A program made the position numbers and the translations under genes. Under the pieces are notes generated by a model. The model saw nothing but the letters and a program-made list of their open reading frames with translations, was not told where the DNA came from and searched no databases. Shown in pieces: positions 8,831 through 18,525 of a DNA stretch of 64,000 nt. This DNA is from Romboutsia maritimum (GTDB lineage Bacteria > Bacillota > Clostridia > Peptostreptococcales > Peptostreptococcaceae): NCBI RefSeq assembly GCF_002251085.2, contig NZ_NOJZ02000003.1, forward strand, positions 1-64,000. The letters are read 5' to 3'. Positions within the stretch are counted from its first letter, which is position 1. Each line of letters begins with the position of its first letter.

Positions 8831-9157
8831 TTATTTTTTATTATTCTCAACTTCATTAAACTTTGAATTCATAATTAGTATGTCAACTCTTCTGTTAAGT
8901 GACTTCCCTTTATCGGTACTATTATCAGCTTTCGGTCTAAATTCTCCATAACCTGTTGCCGACACTTTGTCCCCTTTTATCCCAGCTTGATTAATTAAAA
9001 TTTGTGCTACATTACTAGCTCTCATAACAGATAAATCCCAATTAGACTTATAGAAATAGCCCTTCATAGGAACAGAATCAGTATGACCTTCAATCCTAAT
9101 ATAACTATCACTTGCTATCGATTGATTTATAATTTTCCCTATCTTAGTAAGATAATC
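8831..9157 (-). pseudogene. MotB/OmpA-domain remnant, N-terminal part missing
   Basis: The open frame from 9157 (just after an in-frame TGA) encodes a peptidoglycan-binding OmpA/MotB domain: YIRIEGHTDSVP, then SNWDLSVMRASNVAQILI, GYGEFRPKADN and NRRVDILIM. The cytoplasmic tail, membrane helix and plug of MotB are absent, and the domain itself starts abruptly. The first ATG (9067) lies inside the domain, so no functional protein is expected. The break coincides with a 12-bp inverted repeat. No motA is nearby. It is a decayed fragment, not an active stator gene. Confidence 0.8.
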
Positions 9158-9204
9158 TCAAATAAATGCACTTATTATTTAATTAGTATGTTTTTATTTG
9201 AGAT
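9155..9204. repeat. 12-bp inverted repeat at the MotB break point
   Basis: ATCTCAAATAAA (9155-9166) and TTTATTTGAGAT (9193-9204) are perfectly complementary around 26 nt. Neither side is followed by a T run. It lies between the three-repeat protein gene and the MotB remnant and may mark an insertion or recombination junction. Confidence 0.55.
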
Positions 9205-9208
9205 GATA

Positions 9209-10471
9209 TTAAAATATATATAAGATACCTATTATTATTACTACAATTATCATTATAACTGCTAATTTATCTAAAAATTCTCCTGAATTTATATATATAT
9301 ATGGATTTATATAAAATTTTGGTTCTTTTTCTTTATTGTTCATTTTTTCGTCTTCTTTTTTTACTTCTTCTATAGCTGACATTCTAATTCGAACTTGAAC
9401 TTCAGAAAGGATTCCTTTTTTAGCCATATCTTCTACATCATTAATTGCATTAGATAATACCTTTTGTCTTTCTTCATTTGTTTTACAGTTTTTTAGTTCT
9501 TCTTTTAAATCCTTACATTCTTTTATTGATTGCTCTGCTATTTGCTTCATGTCAGGGTATTCTTCACTTATAAAAAGTACTTCCTTCGAGGTTAATTTTT
9601 CTCCTTTAACTATTTTTATAGCTATTAATTCTGCCTTTTTAATTTGTTCTGGGATTTTTTTTGAAAACATTACTACTTCTTCTATAGCTAACATTTTAAT
9701 TCGAACTTCAACTTTAGAAAGGACTCCTTTTTTAGCCATATCTTCTACATCACTAATTGCATTAGATAATATCTTTTGTCTTTCTCCATCTGTTTTGCAG
9801 TTTTTTAGTTCTTGTCTTAAATTCTTACATTCTTTTATTGATTGCTCTGCTGTTTGTTTCATATCAGGATATTTTTCTCTTATAAAACGTAGTTCTTCCG
9901 CAGTTAATTTTTCTCCTTTAACTATTTTTACAGCTATTAATTCTGCCTTTTGAACTTGTTCTTGAATCTTTTTTAAAGACTTCGCAACTTCTTCTACACC
10001 TGACATTTTAATTCTAACTTGAATTTCAGAAAGGGCTCCTTTTTTAGCCATATCTTTTACATCACTAATCGCATTAGATAATAATTTTTGTCTTTCTCCA
10101 TCTGTTTTACAACTTTTTAGTTCTTCTTTTAAATCTTTACTTTCTTTTATTGATTGCTCTGCTGTTTGTTTCATATCAGGATATTTTTCTCTTATAAAAC
10201 GTTGTTCTTCTGCAGTTAGTTTTTCTCCTTTAACTATTTTTATAGCTATTAATTCTGCCTCTTTGATTTGTTCTTGAATTTTTTTAAAAAGCTTTACAAA
10301 TTCTTCATTCTGAAATTTATTTAGTTTAATTAATTCTTCCTTTGGTAATTCTTCAATATTTATTTCAGGCAATAACTTATTTTGTATTTGTTTAATTTCA
10401 TTGCTAGACTTTATCTGACTTTTTCCATAAAGATTCCTATTATATGAGTTGTTATTTATATTGTTCATCAT
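9209..10471 (-). CDS. Three-repeat coiled-coil protein with C-terminal membrane anchor
   Basis: 420 residues, unknown family. A polar N-terminus of about 58 residues is followed by three copies of a 104-residue unit, each running from KKIQEQIKEAELIAIKIVKG through EKYPDMKQTAEQSIKE and ISDVKDMAKKG to RIKM. The units are very charged and helical. A hydrophobic helix (LAVIMIIVVIIIGILYIF) closes the protein, so it should be tail-anchored with the repeats in the cytosol. The copies are close to identical at DNA level (312-bp period), implying recent duplication. Start ATG 10471 has GAGGAG about 8 nt upstream; a second ATG follows at once. Confidence 0.75.
   Translation of the reverse strand: MMNNINNNSYNRNLYGKSQIKSSNEIKQIQNKLLPEINIEELPKEELIKLNKFQNEEFVKLFKKIQEQIKEAELIAIKIVKGEKLTAEEQRFIREKYPDMKQTAEQSIKESKDLKEELKSCKTDGERQKLLSNAISDVKDMAKKGALSEIQVRIKMSGVEEVAKSLKKIQEQVQKAELIAVKIVKGEKLTAEELRFIREKYPDMKQTAEQSIKECKNLRQELKNCKTDGERQKILSNAISDVEDMAKKGVLSKVEVRIKMLAIEEVVMFSKKIPEQIKKAELIAIKIVKGEKLTSKEVLFISEEYPDMKQIAEQSIKECKDLKEELKNCKTNEERQKVLSNAINDVEDMAKKGILSEVQVRIRMSAIEEVKKEDEKMNNKEKEPKFYINPYIYINSGEFLDKLAVIMIIVVIIIGILYIF
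9330..10300. repeat. Three tandem 312-bp coding repeats
   Basis: Boundaries are approximate. Each unit contains the same stretches for EKLTAEE, YPDMKQ and the motif resembling MAKKG at a constant 312-bp spacing. Differences between copies are scattered single bases. Copy number is likely variable between strains by slipped recombination (inference). Confidence 0.75.
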
Positions 10472-10682
10472 TTTTTATTCTCCTCAGGTGGTATTCCTAT
10501 TTTTCTTTATGTAAAATTTTACTTCTTCGCTAAAATTTATTGCTTCTTCTTATTTTATATAAACTGAAAAGTTTTAACAATGTTTTTACATTTATTTCCA
10601 TAATATTATGATAATACTTTCGCTAATTTTAAAAGTGAATTTAATTTACTTTTAATTTATCTATTTTATATTGTTATATAAC

Positions 10683-10720
10683 AAAAAAGATATCATCATA
10701 ACAGTATGATAATATCTTTT
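10683..10720. terminator. Terminator of the hyp operon
   Basis: AAAAGATATCATCATA pairs with TATGATAATATCTTTT, with a T run following on the minus strand. The 10720-10740 stretch between it and the hypA stop contains a degenerate piece of the dispersed 3'-UTR element (CATGGATTTCAATTG on the plus strand). Confidence 0.75.
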
Positions 10721-10741
10721 CATGGATTTCAATTGTATAAT

Positions 10742-11083
10742 TTAACAAGCAACAATTTCCTTAATCATAAACTCTTTTCCACATAATAACTCCCAGTCTT
10801 TACTTTGACATTTTGGACATTTACGATTATTTTCAAGGAGATTAAAAACTTTATTACAATTTTTACATATACCATTACCTGGTAATATCTCAATTTTCAA
10901 TTTGGTATCTTGTAATATCGTACCATCCACTGCCGCTGGATAACATTGCTCTATATATCTCGGAATCATTGATGAAAGCTCTCCGATTTGTAACACTAAT
11001 GTATCAATTTTAGTCAATTGTTGCTCTATTGCAATTTTTTTTACTGTCTTAACAACCTCAATTACAACACCTAGTTCATGCAA
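10742..11083 (-). CDS. hypA: HypA nickel metallochaperone
   Basis: Small nickel-delivery protein for NiFe-hydrogenase maturation. The zinc site is seen as CKNCNK and CPKCQS (about residues 72-95). The longest frame starts at a GTG (11092) that overlaps the ribosome site and would give MIDLHEL. TTG at 11083, about 6 nt after AGGTG, gives MHELGVV. The His next to the initiator is the nickel ligand in known HypA proteins, so TTG is the better start (113 aa). Last gene of the operon hypB - oxidoreductase - hypA. No hydrogenase structural gene is in the window. Confidence 0.9.
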   Translation of the reverse strand: MHELGVVIEVVKTVKKIAIEQQLTKIDTLVLQIGELSSMIPRYIEQCYPAAVDGTILQDTKLKIEILPGNGICKNCNKVFNLLENNRKCPKCQSKDWELLCGKEFMIKEIVAC

Positions 11084-11130
11084 ATCAATCACCTACCCTT
11101 ACTTTTTTGCTTATTGCATATTAATCTAGA

Positions 11131-13815
11131 TTATTCATTTGTTGCAAAGAGTTTTTTAACCTTTTTAACTGCAATTCTTCCTTTACGTTTAATCATGTGT
11201 TTTACTACAATCGGTTTCAAATCTTCATATGCCGCACCTTCACCGTCATATTTTCTAACAAGTGAAATAGCATCAAACTTACATTTTGTTGTACAGACAC
11301 CGCATCCTACACACATAAATTCATCTACAACTGTAGCCCCACAGCTAAGACAACGTTCAGTTTCTTTCTTAACTTGTTCTTCTGTAAATGTTTTTCGTAA
11401 ATCTTTGAAGGTATCTTTTGATTTAACTGGATCAACATGACCTGCACATTGTCTTGGAATACGATCGTATTCTTCAAGGTCAAGATCTGTTTTATCTATC
11501 GCATGATATTCTCTCTTACTACGACCGATAGTTAAGCTTTGTCCAGGTTGAACATAACGATGTATCGAAATTGCTCCCTGCTTACCTGCAGCAATAGCAT
11601 CTATAGCAAATCTTGGACCTGTAAATGAATCCCCACCAGCGAATATATCTGGCTCTCCAGTTTGGTATGTAATCAAATCAGCTTTTATTGTTTTGTTAGG
11701 ATTTAATTCAACCTTACTGCCTTCAATTAAATTACCCCAATCAATTGACTGACCTACTGAAATCAATATGCTATCAGCTTCAACAACCTTTACATCATTT
11801 TCATCATAAGTAGGATTGAATCTTCTATTTTCATCAAATACAGAAACACATTTTTTAAATTCCATACCGACAACTTTGCCATTTTTAGTAACAATACGTT
11901 TAGGTCCCCAAGAGTTATTAATAATAATCCCTTCGGACATTGCCTCTTCTATTTCCTCATTAAGAGCTGGCATCTGTTCACGGCTTTCAAGACAGAACAT
12001 ATCGACTTTTGAAGCACCTACTCTTGTAGCGTTTCTTGCAACATCTATTGCAACGTTACCTCCACCAATTACAACTACATTTCCTTCAAGTTTCATGTCT
12101 TTGTCCAAATTTATATTGCGTACGAAATCAACACCTGGGATAACCCCTTTTGCATCTTCCCCTTCAATACCAAGTTTTCTGCCTGCTTGAGCACCAATTG
12201 CAAGGTAAAATGCTTCAAATCCTTGACTTCTTAAGTCATTTAGACTTAAATCTTTGCCAACTTCAATACCTGTTTTAAACTCAACACCTAATTCTCGTAA
12301 AATATCTATCTCTGCATTAACTACCTCTTTTTCCAATCTGAAAGATGGAATTCCCATAGTCAACATACCACCAAGTGCTTTTTGCTTTTCAAATACTGTC
12401 ACCTTATATCCATCAAGAGCCAAGTAAAAAGCACAAGAAAGTCCAGCAGGCCCCGCACCGATAATCGCAATTTTATTTCCATATCGATGTTTCACTTTAG
12501 GTACATAACGGTTATTTAAATTTAAATCTTGATCTGCAATGAATTTTTTAATTTCATCTATAGCAATTGGGTCATCAATATCTCCTCTAGTACAAGCAGA
12601 TTCACATTTTCTAGGACAGATACGTCCACATACTGCTGGGAATGGATTTTCATGTTTGATAAGTTCAAGTGCTTCTCTATATCTTCCTTGAGAGGCCAAC
12701 TTAATATAACCTTGAATACCTATATGAGCAGGACATTCGGTTTTACAGGGACTTGTTCCACTGTCAGCAACAACTTGTCTATTGTAACGATATTCATGAT
12801 TCCATTTATCTGGACCCCACTCTGTATCATATGGAAGATCTCTTTTCTTCTCAGGAATAGGTGTTTTACCACATAGTTTTTGACCCAATGTCAATGCATT
12901 AACCTGACAATTTTCAACACATTCACCACACGCAACACATTTGTCCTTATCTACGTATGAGACATAGTTTGAACGTACCATATCAGGATTTAAAAACATC
13001 TCTGCAGTTCGCAAAGACAAACATGAACATCCACAACAGTTACAAATTGCATGAGTTTTTCCAGAACCATCTAGATTAGGTATCTGATGTACCAACCCAT
13101 TTTCCTCTGCTCTTTTAATAATATCAAAAGCTTCTTCACGTGTAATTTTACGTCCTCTACCTGTACGAATATAGTATTCGGCTGCATGGCCCATCTGAAT
13201 GCACATATCTTCTTTTAAGTGGCCACAGCCTTCCCCCATAGCTTCTCTTGAAGTACGACAAGAACAATCTGAGACTGAAAAAATTTCATTATCATTTAGA
13301 TATTTTGAAATTTCTTCATATGAGGCTTTTCTAGTTTCCCCTTCAATTGCTTGTTCAATAGGTATAACACGCATTAAACCTATACCTACCGGGAAATTAC
13401 CTGCTGTCTTTGGACCTCTTACTCTTCCGTATGCTTCGAAGGATTCAGCGATTTGCGGATATTTTTTAACATTTTCCTTATTATTAACCATCATTTCCAT
13501 AATTCCCGGAACCCAAGTTTCATACCAGTATTTATCAACACCATCTTTTTCATTAACAAAACAAACACCCGCAACAGCCAATTCCCATAATAATTTCGTT
13601 GTTTGTTCTACAGATTTACCACACAATGGAGCAACTTCCTCTGCGCTCATAGGTTTACGCATTTGTAAACAAAGTGCCACTTCTGCCATTTCGTCACTAA
13701 CAACAGGTTCCAAAATCATATATTCTGGATCTGTGCTTTTAATTCCAGATTTTGACCCCATCTTTTTTCTGCTGACCTTATTAGCAAACTCTAAAACTTT
13801 TTCCTTAGTAGCCAT
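11131..13815 (-). CDS. Large Fe-S/FAD oxidoreductase (GltD-like, with ferredoxin modules at both ends)
   Basis: 894 residues. The N-terminal 280 residues are a Cys-rich region (CSCRTS, CGHLKEDMC, CNCCGCSC), followed by a 4Fe-4S ferredoxin motif CVACGECVENC (about 292). A glutamate-synthase-small-subunit-like module follows: CPAHIGIQGY and CGRICPRKCESAC, FAD site IIGAGPAGLSCAFYLALDG (about 443), NADPH site VVIGGGNVAIDVARNATR (about 580), GGDSFTGPRFAIDAIAAGK. A second cluster, CVGCGVCTTKC, is near the C-terminus. It probably moves electrons between NAD(P)H and ferredoxin or a partner protein. It lies between hypB and hypA with gaps of 29 and 47 bp. By eye its base composition is richer in G+C than the flanking genes. 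Confidence 0.8.
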   Translation of the reverse strand: MATKEKVLEFANKVSRKKMGSKSGIKSTDPEYMILEPVVSDEMAEVALCLQMRKPMSAEEVAPLCGKSVEQTTKLLWELAVAGVCFVNEKDGVDKYWYETWVPGIMEMMVNNKENVKKYPQIAESFEAYGRVRGPKTAGNFPVGIGLMRVIPIEQAIEGETRKASYEEISKYLNDNEIFSVSDCSCRTSREAMGEGCGHLKEDMCIQMGHAAEYYIRTGRGRKITREEAFDIIKRAEENGLVHQIPNLDGSGKTHAICNCCGCSCLSLRTAEMFLNPDMVRSNYVSYVDKDKCVACGECVENCQVNALTLGQKLCGKTPIPEKKRDLPYDTEWGPDKWNHEYRYNRQVVADSGTSPCKTECPAHIGIQGYIKLASQGRYREALELIKHENPFPAVCGRICPRKCESACTRGDIDDPIAIDEIKKFIADQDLNLNNRYVPKVKHRYGNKIAIIGAGPAGLSCAFYLALDGYKVTVFEKQKALGGMLTMGIPSFRLEKEVVNAEIDILRELGVEFKTGIEVGKDLSLNDLRSQGFEAFYLAIGAQAGRKLGIEGEDAKGVIPGVDFVRNINLDKDMKLEGNVVVIGGGNVAIDVARNATRVGASKVDMFCLESREQMPALNEEIEEAMSEGIIINNSWGPKRIVTKNGKVVGMEFKKCVSVFDENRRFNPTYDENDVKVVEADSILISVGQSIDWGNLIEGSKVELNPNKTIKADLITYQTGEPDIFAGGDSFTGPRFAIDAIAAGKQGAISIHRYVQPGQSLTIGRSKREYHAIDKTDLDLEEYDRIPRQCAGHVDPVKSKDTFKDLRKTFTEEQVKKETERCLSCGATVVDEFMCVGCGVCTTKCKFDAISLVRKYDGEGAAYEDLKPIVVKHMIKRKGRIAVKKVKKLFATNE

Positions 13816-13844
13816 AAATGTCCCCCTAATTAACTATATTTTTA

Positions 13845-14516
13845 TTAATTTACGTTCCAGTTTTTCACTTCTGTACGTATCCAATTTGCCCACTCATCAA
13901 TTCCCTCACCCGTTTTAGAAGAAATTGGAAAAACCTTAATATTAGGATTTAATTTTTTCACATGCTCTTTAACTGACTCTAAATTAAAATCAAAATAATC
14001 TATTACATCCATCTTGTTAATTAATAAAACATCAACTATAGAAAACATTAATGGATATTTTAGAGATTTATCATGTCCCTCTGGTACACTTAAAATCATA
14101 ACATTTTTTGATGCACCAGTATCAAACTCTGCTGGACATACTAAATTTCCTACATTTTCTAAGATTGCGAAATCTACGTCTTCTGTTCCAAGTCCTAATA
14201 AACCTTGTTTAGTCATATCTGCATCAAGATGACACATACCACCTGTATGCAATTGTATTACTTTTGTACCAGTTTTTGAAACTGTATTAGCATCTACATC
14301 TGAATCAATATCTGCTTCTAAAATTCCTATTCTCATTTCATCTTTCAAAGCCTCAATAGTTCTTAAAACAGTTGTTGTTTTGCCTGAACCTGGTGATGAC
14401 ATTAAATTTAATAAAAAAGTCTTATCTTTTTTTAATTCTTCTCTAAGCAAATTTGCTTGTTTATCATTATCTTCAAAAACACTTTGCTTAATCTCAAGTA
14501 CCTTATATGTATCCAT
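13845..14516 (-). CDS. hypB: HypB GTPase, nickel insertion
   Basis: 223 residues. G1 loop MSSPGSGKTT (about residue 39), the HypB metal site TGGMCHLDADM (about 92), ENVGNLVCPAEFD, and the guanine site INKMD (about 165). HypB with HypA loads nickel into hydrogenase precursors. The N-terminus lacks the His-rich stretch and the CxxCGC motif of some HypB proteins, so storage of nickel is unlikely. First gene of the operon; GGGGGTGGGG precedes the ATG. Confidence 0.92.
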   Translation of the reverse strand: MDTYKVLEIKQSVFEDNDKQANLLREELKKDKTFLLNLMSSPGSGKTTTVLRTIEALKDEMRIGILEADIDSDVDANTVSKTGTKVIQLHTGGMCHLDADMTKQGLLGLGTEDVDFAILENVGNLVCPAEFDTGASKNVMILSVPEGHDKSLKYPLMFSIVDVLLINKMDVIDYFDFNLESVKEHVKKLNPNIKVFPISSKTGEGIDEWANWIRTEVKNWNVN

Positions 14517-14754
14517 ATCATCCCCACCCCCATTTCTGTTAAAATATATTTTTAATTTTCCCCAATTTTAATACTATTTTTTAACAGTGCCAAAAACACA
14601 GTTCTTGCTAGTATTATAGCACCAAATCTGTAGTAAAACATTAAATTAAAGCCTATCTACTAAATAAAACATATTAACCTATTGCTTTCATTTTCATATA
14701 AACGGTGCTAGAATATTTATGAACACTACTTTTAAATACAATTGGAGGGATTAT

Positions 14755-15678
14755 ATGTTCTTATTTGAAGCACAGCCAATCACCAATTGGCTTATGTTAC
14801 TTTTAGTATTCATTTTATTAATTATACTAAATGAAATTGGACGCCGTTATAAGTGGGGTGGGATTTCACTATTCATAATATTACCAATCATTCTTACCTT
14901 CTTTGTCTGGCCAAAAACAACTTCTGGTACAAGTGTAAATGACTGGTTTCATTACGCAAAAGTTTATTCTGCTTTAGCAGGATGTATAGGATTTTGGCTA
15001 ATCCGTAATTCAAAAGATGCAGTTAATAAAAAATGGGTCTTATGTTTCCCACCTTTAATTCTTGCAATTAATATCCTTGAAGCTGTTACTCGTGATTTTC
15101 AAATTGGATTATTAGGACTTACAAAAGAAGTATTTGAAGGAATAATGATGTATAGTGGTTCTTGGAATTATTTAAATGGTATCGCAGGTATTTTAAACAT
15201 TATTACTATTACTGGTTGGATGGGCATATGTATTAGCAAAGATAAGAGCAAAGATATGCTATGGCCAGATATGTGCTGGTTCTGGATTATAGCTTATGAT
15301 ATATGGAATTTTGCTTACACTTACAACTGCCTAGGAGATCATGCTTGGTACTGTGGCATAGCTCTACTTTTAGCTCCAACTGTAACTGCATTTACACTTA
15401 AAAAAGGGGCTTGGTTACAACATCGTGCTCAAACACTTGCTCTTTGGTGTATGTTTGCTATGACATGTCCTTCATTCATTGATAACTCTCAATTTGCTGT
15501 TAAATCAACACAAAATCCAACTGCATTGTTTATCGTAAGTTTTATTGCTTTACTTTCAAATATAGCAGTATTCATTTACATGATCTATAAAGTTAGAAAG
15601 ACAAAACGTAATCCATATAAGGATGAGCTTTATACTGATTTACAATGTTATGAAGAAGTAAAAGCATTTTCTAAGTAA
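14755..15678 (+). CDS. DUF5692-type integral membrane protein
   Basis: About 307 residues with roughly 8-9 membrane helices and conserved aromatic/acidic patches (NDWFHYAKVYSALAGCIGFW, WFWIIAYDIWNFAYTYNCLGDHAWY). It matches my recollection of the DUF5692 family, whose function is unknown. A longer frame begins at ATG 14719, but only ATG 14755 has a ribosome site (TTGGAGGGA, about 5 nt), so the shorter form is preferred. Divergent from the hypB operon across a gap of about 240 bp and closed by the 15721-15764 terminator. Confidence 0.7.
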   Translation: MFLFEAQPITNWLMLLLVFILLIILNEIGRRYKWGGISLFIILPIILTFFVWPKTTSGTSVNDWFHYAKVYSALAGCIGFWLIRNSKDAVNKKWVLCFPPLILAINILEAVTRDFQIGLLGLTKEVFEGIMMYSGSWNYLNGIAGILNIITITGWMGICISKDKSKDMLWPDMCWFWIIAYDIWNFAYTYNCLGDHAWYCGIALLLAPTVTAFTLKKGAWLQHRAQTLALWCMFAMTCPSFIDNSQFAVKSTQNPTALFIVSFIALLSNIAVFIYMIYKVRKTKRNPYKDELYTDLQCYEEVKAFSK

Positions 15679-15720
15679 AAAATAATTTCAGTGCTAAGTT
15701 TATATTCAATATCATAATTA

Positions 15721-15764
15721 AAAGAAATCAAGCTTTGCAAATTTCTGCAAAGCTTGATTTCTTT
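15721..15764. terminator. Bidirectional terminator between convergent genes
   Basis: AAAGAAATCAAGCTTTGCA pairs perfectly over 19 bp with its complement around AATTTC. It serves the plus-strand membrane gene and overlaps the stop codon of the minus-strand gene by a base or two. Confidence 0.85.
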
Positions 15765-16134
15765 ATATAATAAAATTTGGGACTTTATAAATTTCTAGAA
15801 GATCAGTTAAACCTTCCATTATTTCTTTTCTAGAAAAATTACATTCTTTTAGTTTATCGTCATCTAGCTCATTAATAGTTTGATAAAAATCAATTCCTAG
15901 TCTTAGGTAATCTTTATTAGATTCTTCTAAACTTCTAAAAAGCAGATCTTCAGCTTCACAAATTTTATTTTTTCTAAGTAATAAACTTATTTCTTTATAT
16001 AGCATATCTGTTTCTGATAAATTAATTTTGTCATTTATTTCATACGTAATTGTACTTGTATTAAATATTAGGCTAGCTACTAGTCTAGATATATTTTCAA
16101 TTTGTCTGAGTAACCAATCTTGTTTATATTCCAT
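15763..16134 (-). CDS. DUF6483-like small protein
   Basis: 123 residues, soluble and mainly helical, opening with MEYKQDWLLRQIENISRLVASLIF, which resembles the DUF6483 family (function unknown). The remainder looks like a tetratricopeptide-style helical hairpin (ICEAEDLLFRSLEESNKDYLRLGIDFY). Single gene with its own ribosome site. The family assignment is from memory of the N-terminal pattern. Confidence 0.6.
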   Translation of the reverse strand: MEYKQDWLLRQIENISRLVASLIFNTSTITYEINDKINLSETDMLYKEISLLLRKNKICEAEDLLFRSLEESNKDYLRLGIDFYQTINELDDDKLKECNFSRKEIMEGLTDLLEIYKVPNFII

Positions 16135-16252
16135 AATAGCTTTTCTCCTATCTTCTTATCTTTTCTTCTCTATATTATATCCTATTTTTGGTATATTTTA
16201 TGATAAAAATTAGGAGAATCCTTCATATTTATATAATAATCAAATTTAAATA

Positions 16253-17725
16253 TTATGTTCCACAAAAAGTTCTATAAGGACAATTAGAAGGTTTAGGTGG
16301 ATTTGAATATTTCTCTTGATATTCTGAATGTTCATATGGTCTTGATATCGCATCAAGAAGCTTTCTCATAATATCAAAATTACCTCTATTTGCAGCTTCT
16401 ATAGCTTCTTCTACCCTATGATTTCTTGGAATCACTGCTGGATTTGACTCCTTCATTAATTGATGTACTAGCTTATTTGACTGTGATTGCCTTTTAAGCC
16501 TTTCTTGCCACACCTTATACCAATTATAAAATTCTGTACTACTAAACATACCCTTACCATTGTTCTTATTGAAAGTTAATGCAATAAAAGTATTAGTATA
16601 ATCTTCGTTATACTTTTCCATCATACTAAGTAAATCTTCAATAATAGTTTTATCTTGTGCTTCTTCTTTAAATATTCCAAGTTTTGACCTCATTTTAGAT
16701 AACCAATTTAAATAGTATAAATTATTAAAATTAGAAATAGCATCTTGAGCTATTTCTATAGCATCTTTTTCATTTTCATGCAATAAAGGTAATAAAGTTT
16801 CAGCAAATCTACATAAATTCCACTGAGCCATAATAGGTTGATTTTTAAAAGCATAACGCCCATAAGTATCAATAGAACTAAATACAGTATTAGGATTATA
16901 ATTGTCCATAAAAGCACATGGTCCATAGTCAATAGTTTCTCCACTAATAGTCATGTTATCAGTATTCATAACACCATGTATAAACCCAACAGTTTGCCAT
17001 TTAGAAACAAGATTCGCATGAAATTTTATTACTTCATTAAGGAAATTAATATACTTATTCTCATCATCTTTTATATTTGGAAAATGTCTTTTTAAACTAT
17101 AATCAGCGAGTTCCTTAAGCTGCTTCGTACTACCAAATCTTGATGCATACTGAAACGTACCAAATCTAATATGGCTAGATGCTATTCGAGTTAATATAGC
17201 GCCTTCTTTTCTAGTTTCACGAATTACAGATTCTCCAGTTTTAACTATTGCTAAACTTCGTGTAGTTGGAATTCCAAGACCATACATGGCTTCACTTATT
17301 ATATATTCACGAAGCATCGGTCCAAGCGCTGCCCTTCCATCTCCTCCACGAGAATACGGAGTTCTTCCTGAGCCCTTAAGTTGAATATCATATCTTTCAC
17401 CCAAAGGTGTTATTTGCTCACCTATTAATAATGCTCTTCCATCTCCTAACATCGTAAAGTGTCCAAACTGATGACCAGCATAAGCTTGAGCAATAAAAGC
17501 ACCTTCTTTTATAGTCTTATTACCTGCAAGTATTGACACCCCATCATAACTTTTAAGAGAATCACTATTTAATCCTAGATATTTTGCTAAAGGATTGTTG
17601 AAAATAATTAATTTGGGTGATTTTACTTTATTTATATTAATTTTACTAAAAAATATTTTTGGTAGAGTACTATAGCTATTATCTAAATTCCATCCCATTT
17701 CTACAACTTCTTTTTTATTAGTCAT
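16253..17725 (-). CDS. selO: SelO pseudokinase-fold protein adenylyltransferase
   Basis: 490 residues, the normal length. SelO transfers AMP from ATP to protein Ser/Thr/Tyr and contributes to oxidative-stress responses. Diagnostic segments are [61 protein letters not shown] (active-site Asp and metal-binding residues) and a C-terminal FCGT that keeps the redox cysteine seen in bacterial SelO. No in-frame UGA is needed, so it is a Cys form, not a selenoprotein. Monocistronic. Confidence 0.93.
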   Translation of the reverse strand: MTNKKEVVEMGWNLDNSYSTLPKIFFSKININKVKSPKLIIFNNPLAKYLGLNSDSLKSYDGVSILAGNKTIKEGAFIAQAYAGHQFGHFTMLGDGRALLIGEQITPLGERYDIQLKGSGRTPYSRGGDGRAALGPMLREYIISEAMYGLGIPTTRSLAIVKTGESVIRETRKEGAILTRIASSHIRFGTFQYASRFGSTKQLKELADYSLKRHFPNIKDDENKYINFLNEVIKFHANLVSKWQTVGFIHGVMNTDNMTISGETIDYGPCAFMDNYNPNTVFSSIDTYGRYAFKNQPIMAQWNLCRFAETLLPLLHENEKDAIEIAQDAISNFNNLYYLNWLSKMRSKLGIFKEEAQDKTIIEDLLSMMEKYNEDYTNTFIALTFNKNNGKGMFSSTEFYNWYKVWQERLKRQSQSNKLVHQLMKESNPAVIPRNHRVEEAIEAANRGNFDIMRKLLDAISRPYEHSEYQEKYSNPPKPSNCPYRTFCGT

Positions 17726-17917
17726 TTTTCCTCCTTATCTGTTTCATATTTTTAGTGTATTGTATATATTTAATTAATATGCCCTTATTAATAATTTTAA
17801 ATAACATTGTTTTTATTCTAATGTTTTTATGGATTCAATAATATAAATTATTTACATCATTAATACACATCATTAAATTTTTGATATAATAAACTTATTA
17901 TACTTAGGAGGTACAAT

Positions 17918-18388
17918 ATGAAATCAGCACAATATTACATAGAAAAATTAGATATGACATCACATGTAGAAGGAGGATACTTCAAGGAATCAGTACTATC
18001 AAAAGATTTCTTTAGAGAAGACAAAAAATTATTTAGTAGTATATATTTCCTACTTGAAACTGGAGAGGTATCTCATTTTCATAGATTAACTTCTGATGAG
18101 ATGTGGTATTACCACGATGGTCAAGCTCTAACTATATATATGATAACACCAGATGGTGAGCTTATAACTAAGCAATTAGGATTAGATATAGAAAAAGGAG
18201 AGGTTCCACAAGTTTTAGTTCCTAAAGGATATATATTTGGTTCTTCTATGAACAACGATGGATTTGCTTTAGTTGGATGTATGGTAGCCCCTGCATTTAC
18301 TTTTGATGATTTTGAATTGTTTAAGAGAGATGAACTTTTAAATATGTATCCACATCTTGAAGATATAATAAAGAAGTTAACTAGATAA
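17918..18388 (+). CDS. Cupin, DUF985 family
   Basis: 156 residues. Cupin core with FHRLTSDEMWYYHDGQALTIYMI and later VPKGYIFGSSMN, typical of DUF985 proteins that bind small sugars or metals in a beta barrel. TTAGGAGG precedes the ATG. One of the few plus-strand genes here. The substrate is unknown. Confidence 0.85.
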   Translation: MKSAQYYIEKLDMTSHVEGGYFKESVLSKDFFREDKKLFSSIYFLLETGEVSHFHRLTSDEMWYYHDGQALTIYMITPDGELITKQLGLDIEKGEVPQVLVPKGYIFGSSMNNDGFALVGCMVAPAFTFDDFELFKRDELLNMYPHLEDIIKKLTR

Positions 18389-18438
18389 AATAATTTTTTA
18401 TTTATGATAAAAAGTCATGCACATTTGCTTATTATTAA

Positions 18439-18469
18439 AAGAAGACGGAATAATTCGTTCCATCTTCTA
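18439..18469. terminator. Terminator after the cupin gene
   Basis: AGAAGACGGAA and TTCCATCTTCT form an 11-bp stem with one mismatch, and an AT-rich stretch with a T run lies about 15 nt beyond. Confidence 0.5.
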
Positions 18470-18525
18470 TGATAATAATTTTTTAGTCTGGAAAAATACT
18501 TACTACTATGAATAAGTTTTAAATT

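Noticed and set aside
13199-13918. 239-codon plus-strand frame opposite the Fe-S/FAD oxidoreductase
   Set aside because: No ribosome site or domain; the opposite strand carries clear cofactor motifs.
10742-14516. A complete NiFe-hydrogenase locus
   Set aside because: Only hypA and hypB are present; no large/small subunit or hypC-F.
14584-14620. TGGCAC on the minus strand upstream of hypB as a sigma-54 promoter
   Set aside because: The -12 GC is missing at the required distance (A-rich instead).
16253-17725. Selenocysteine in SelO
   Set aside because: The C-terminal redox position is encoded as Cys and no in-frame UGA is present.
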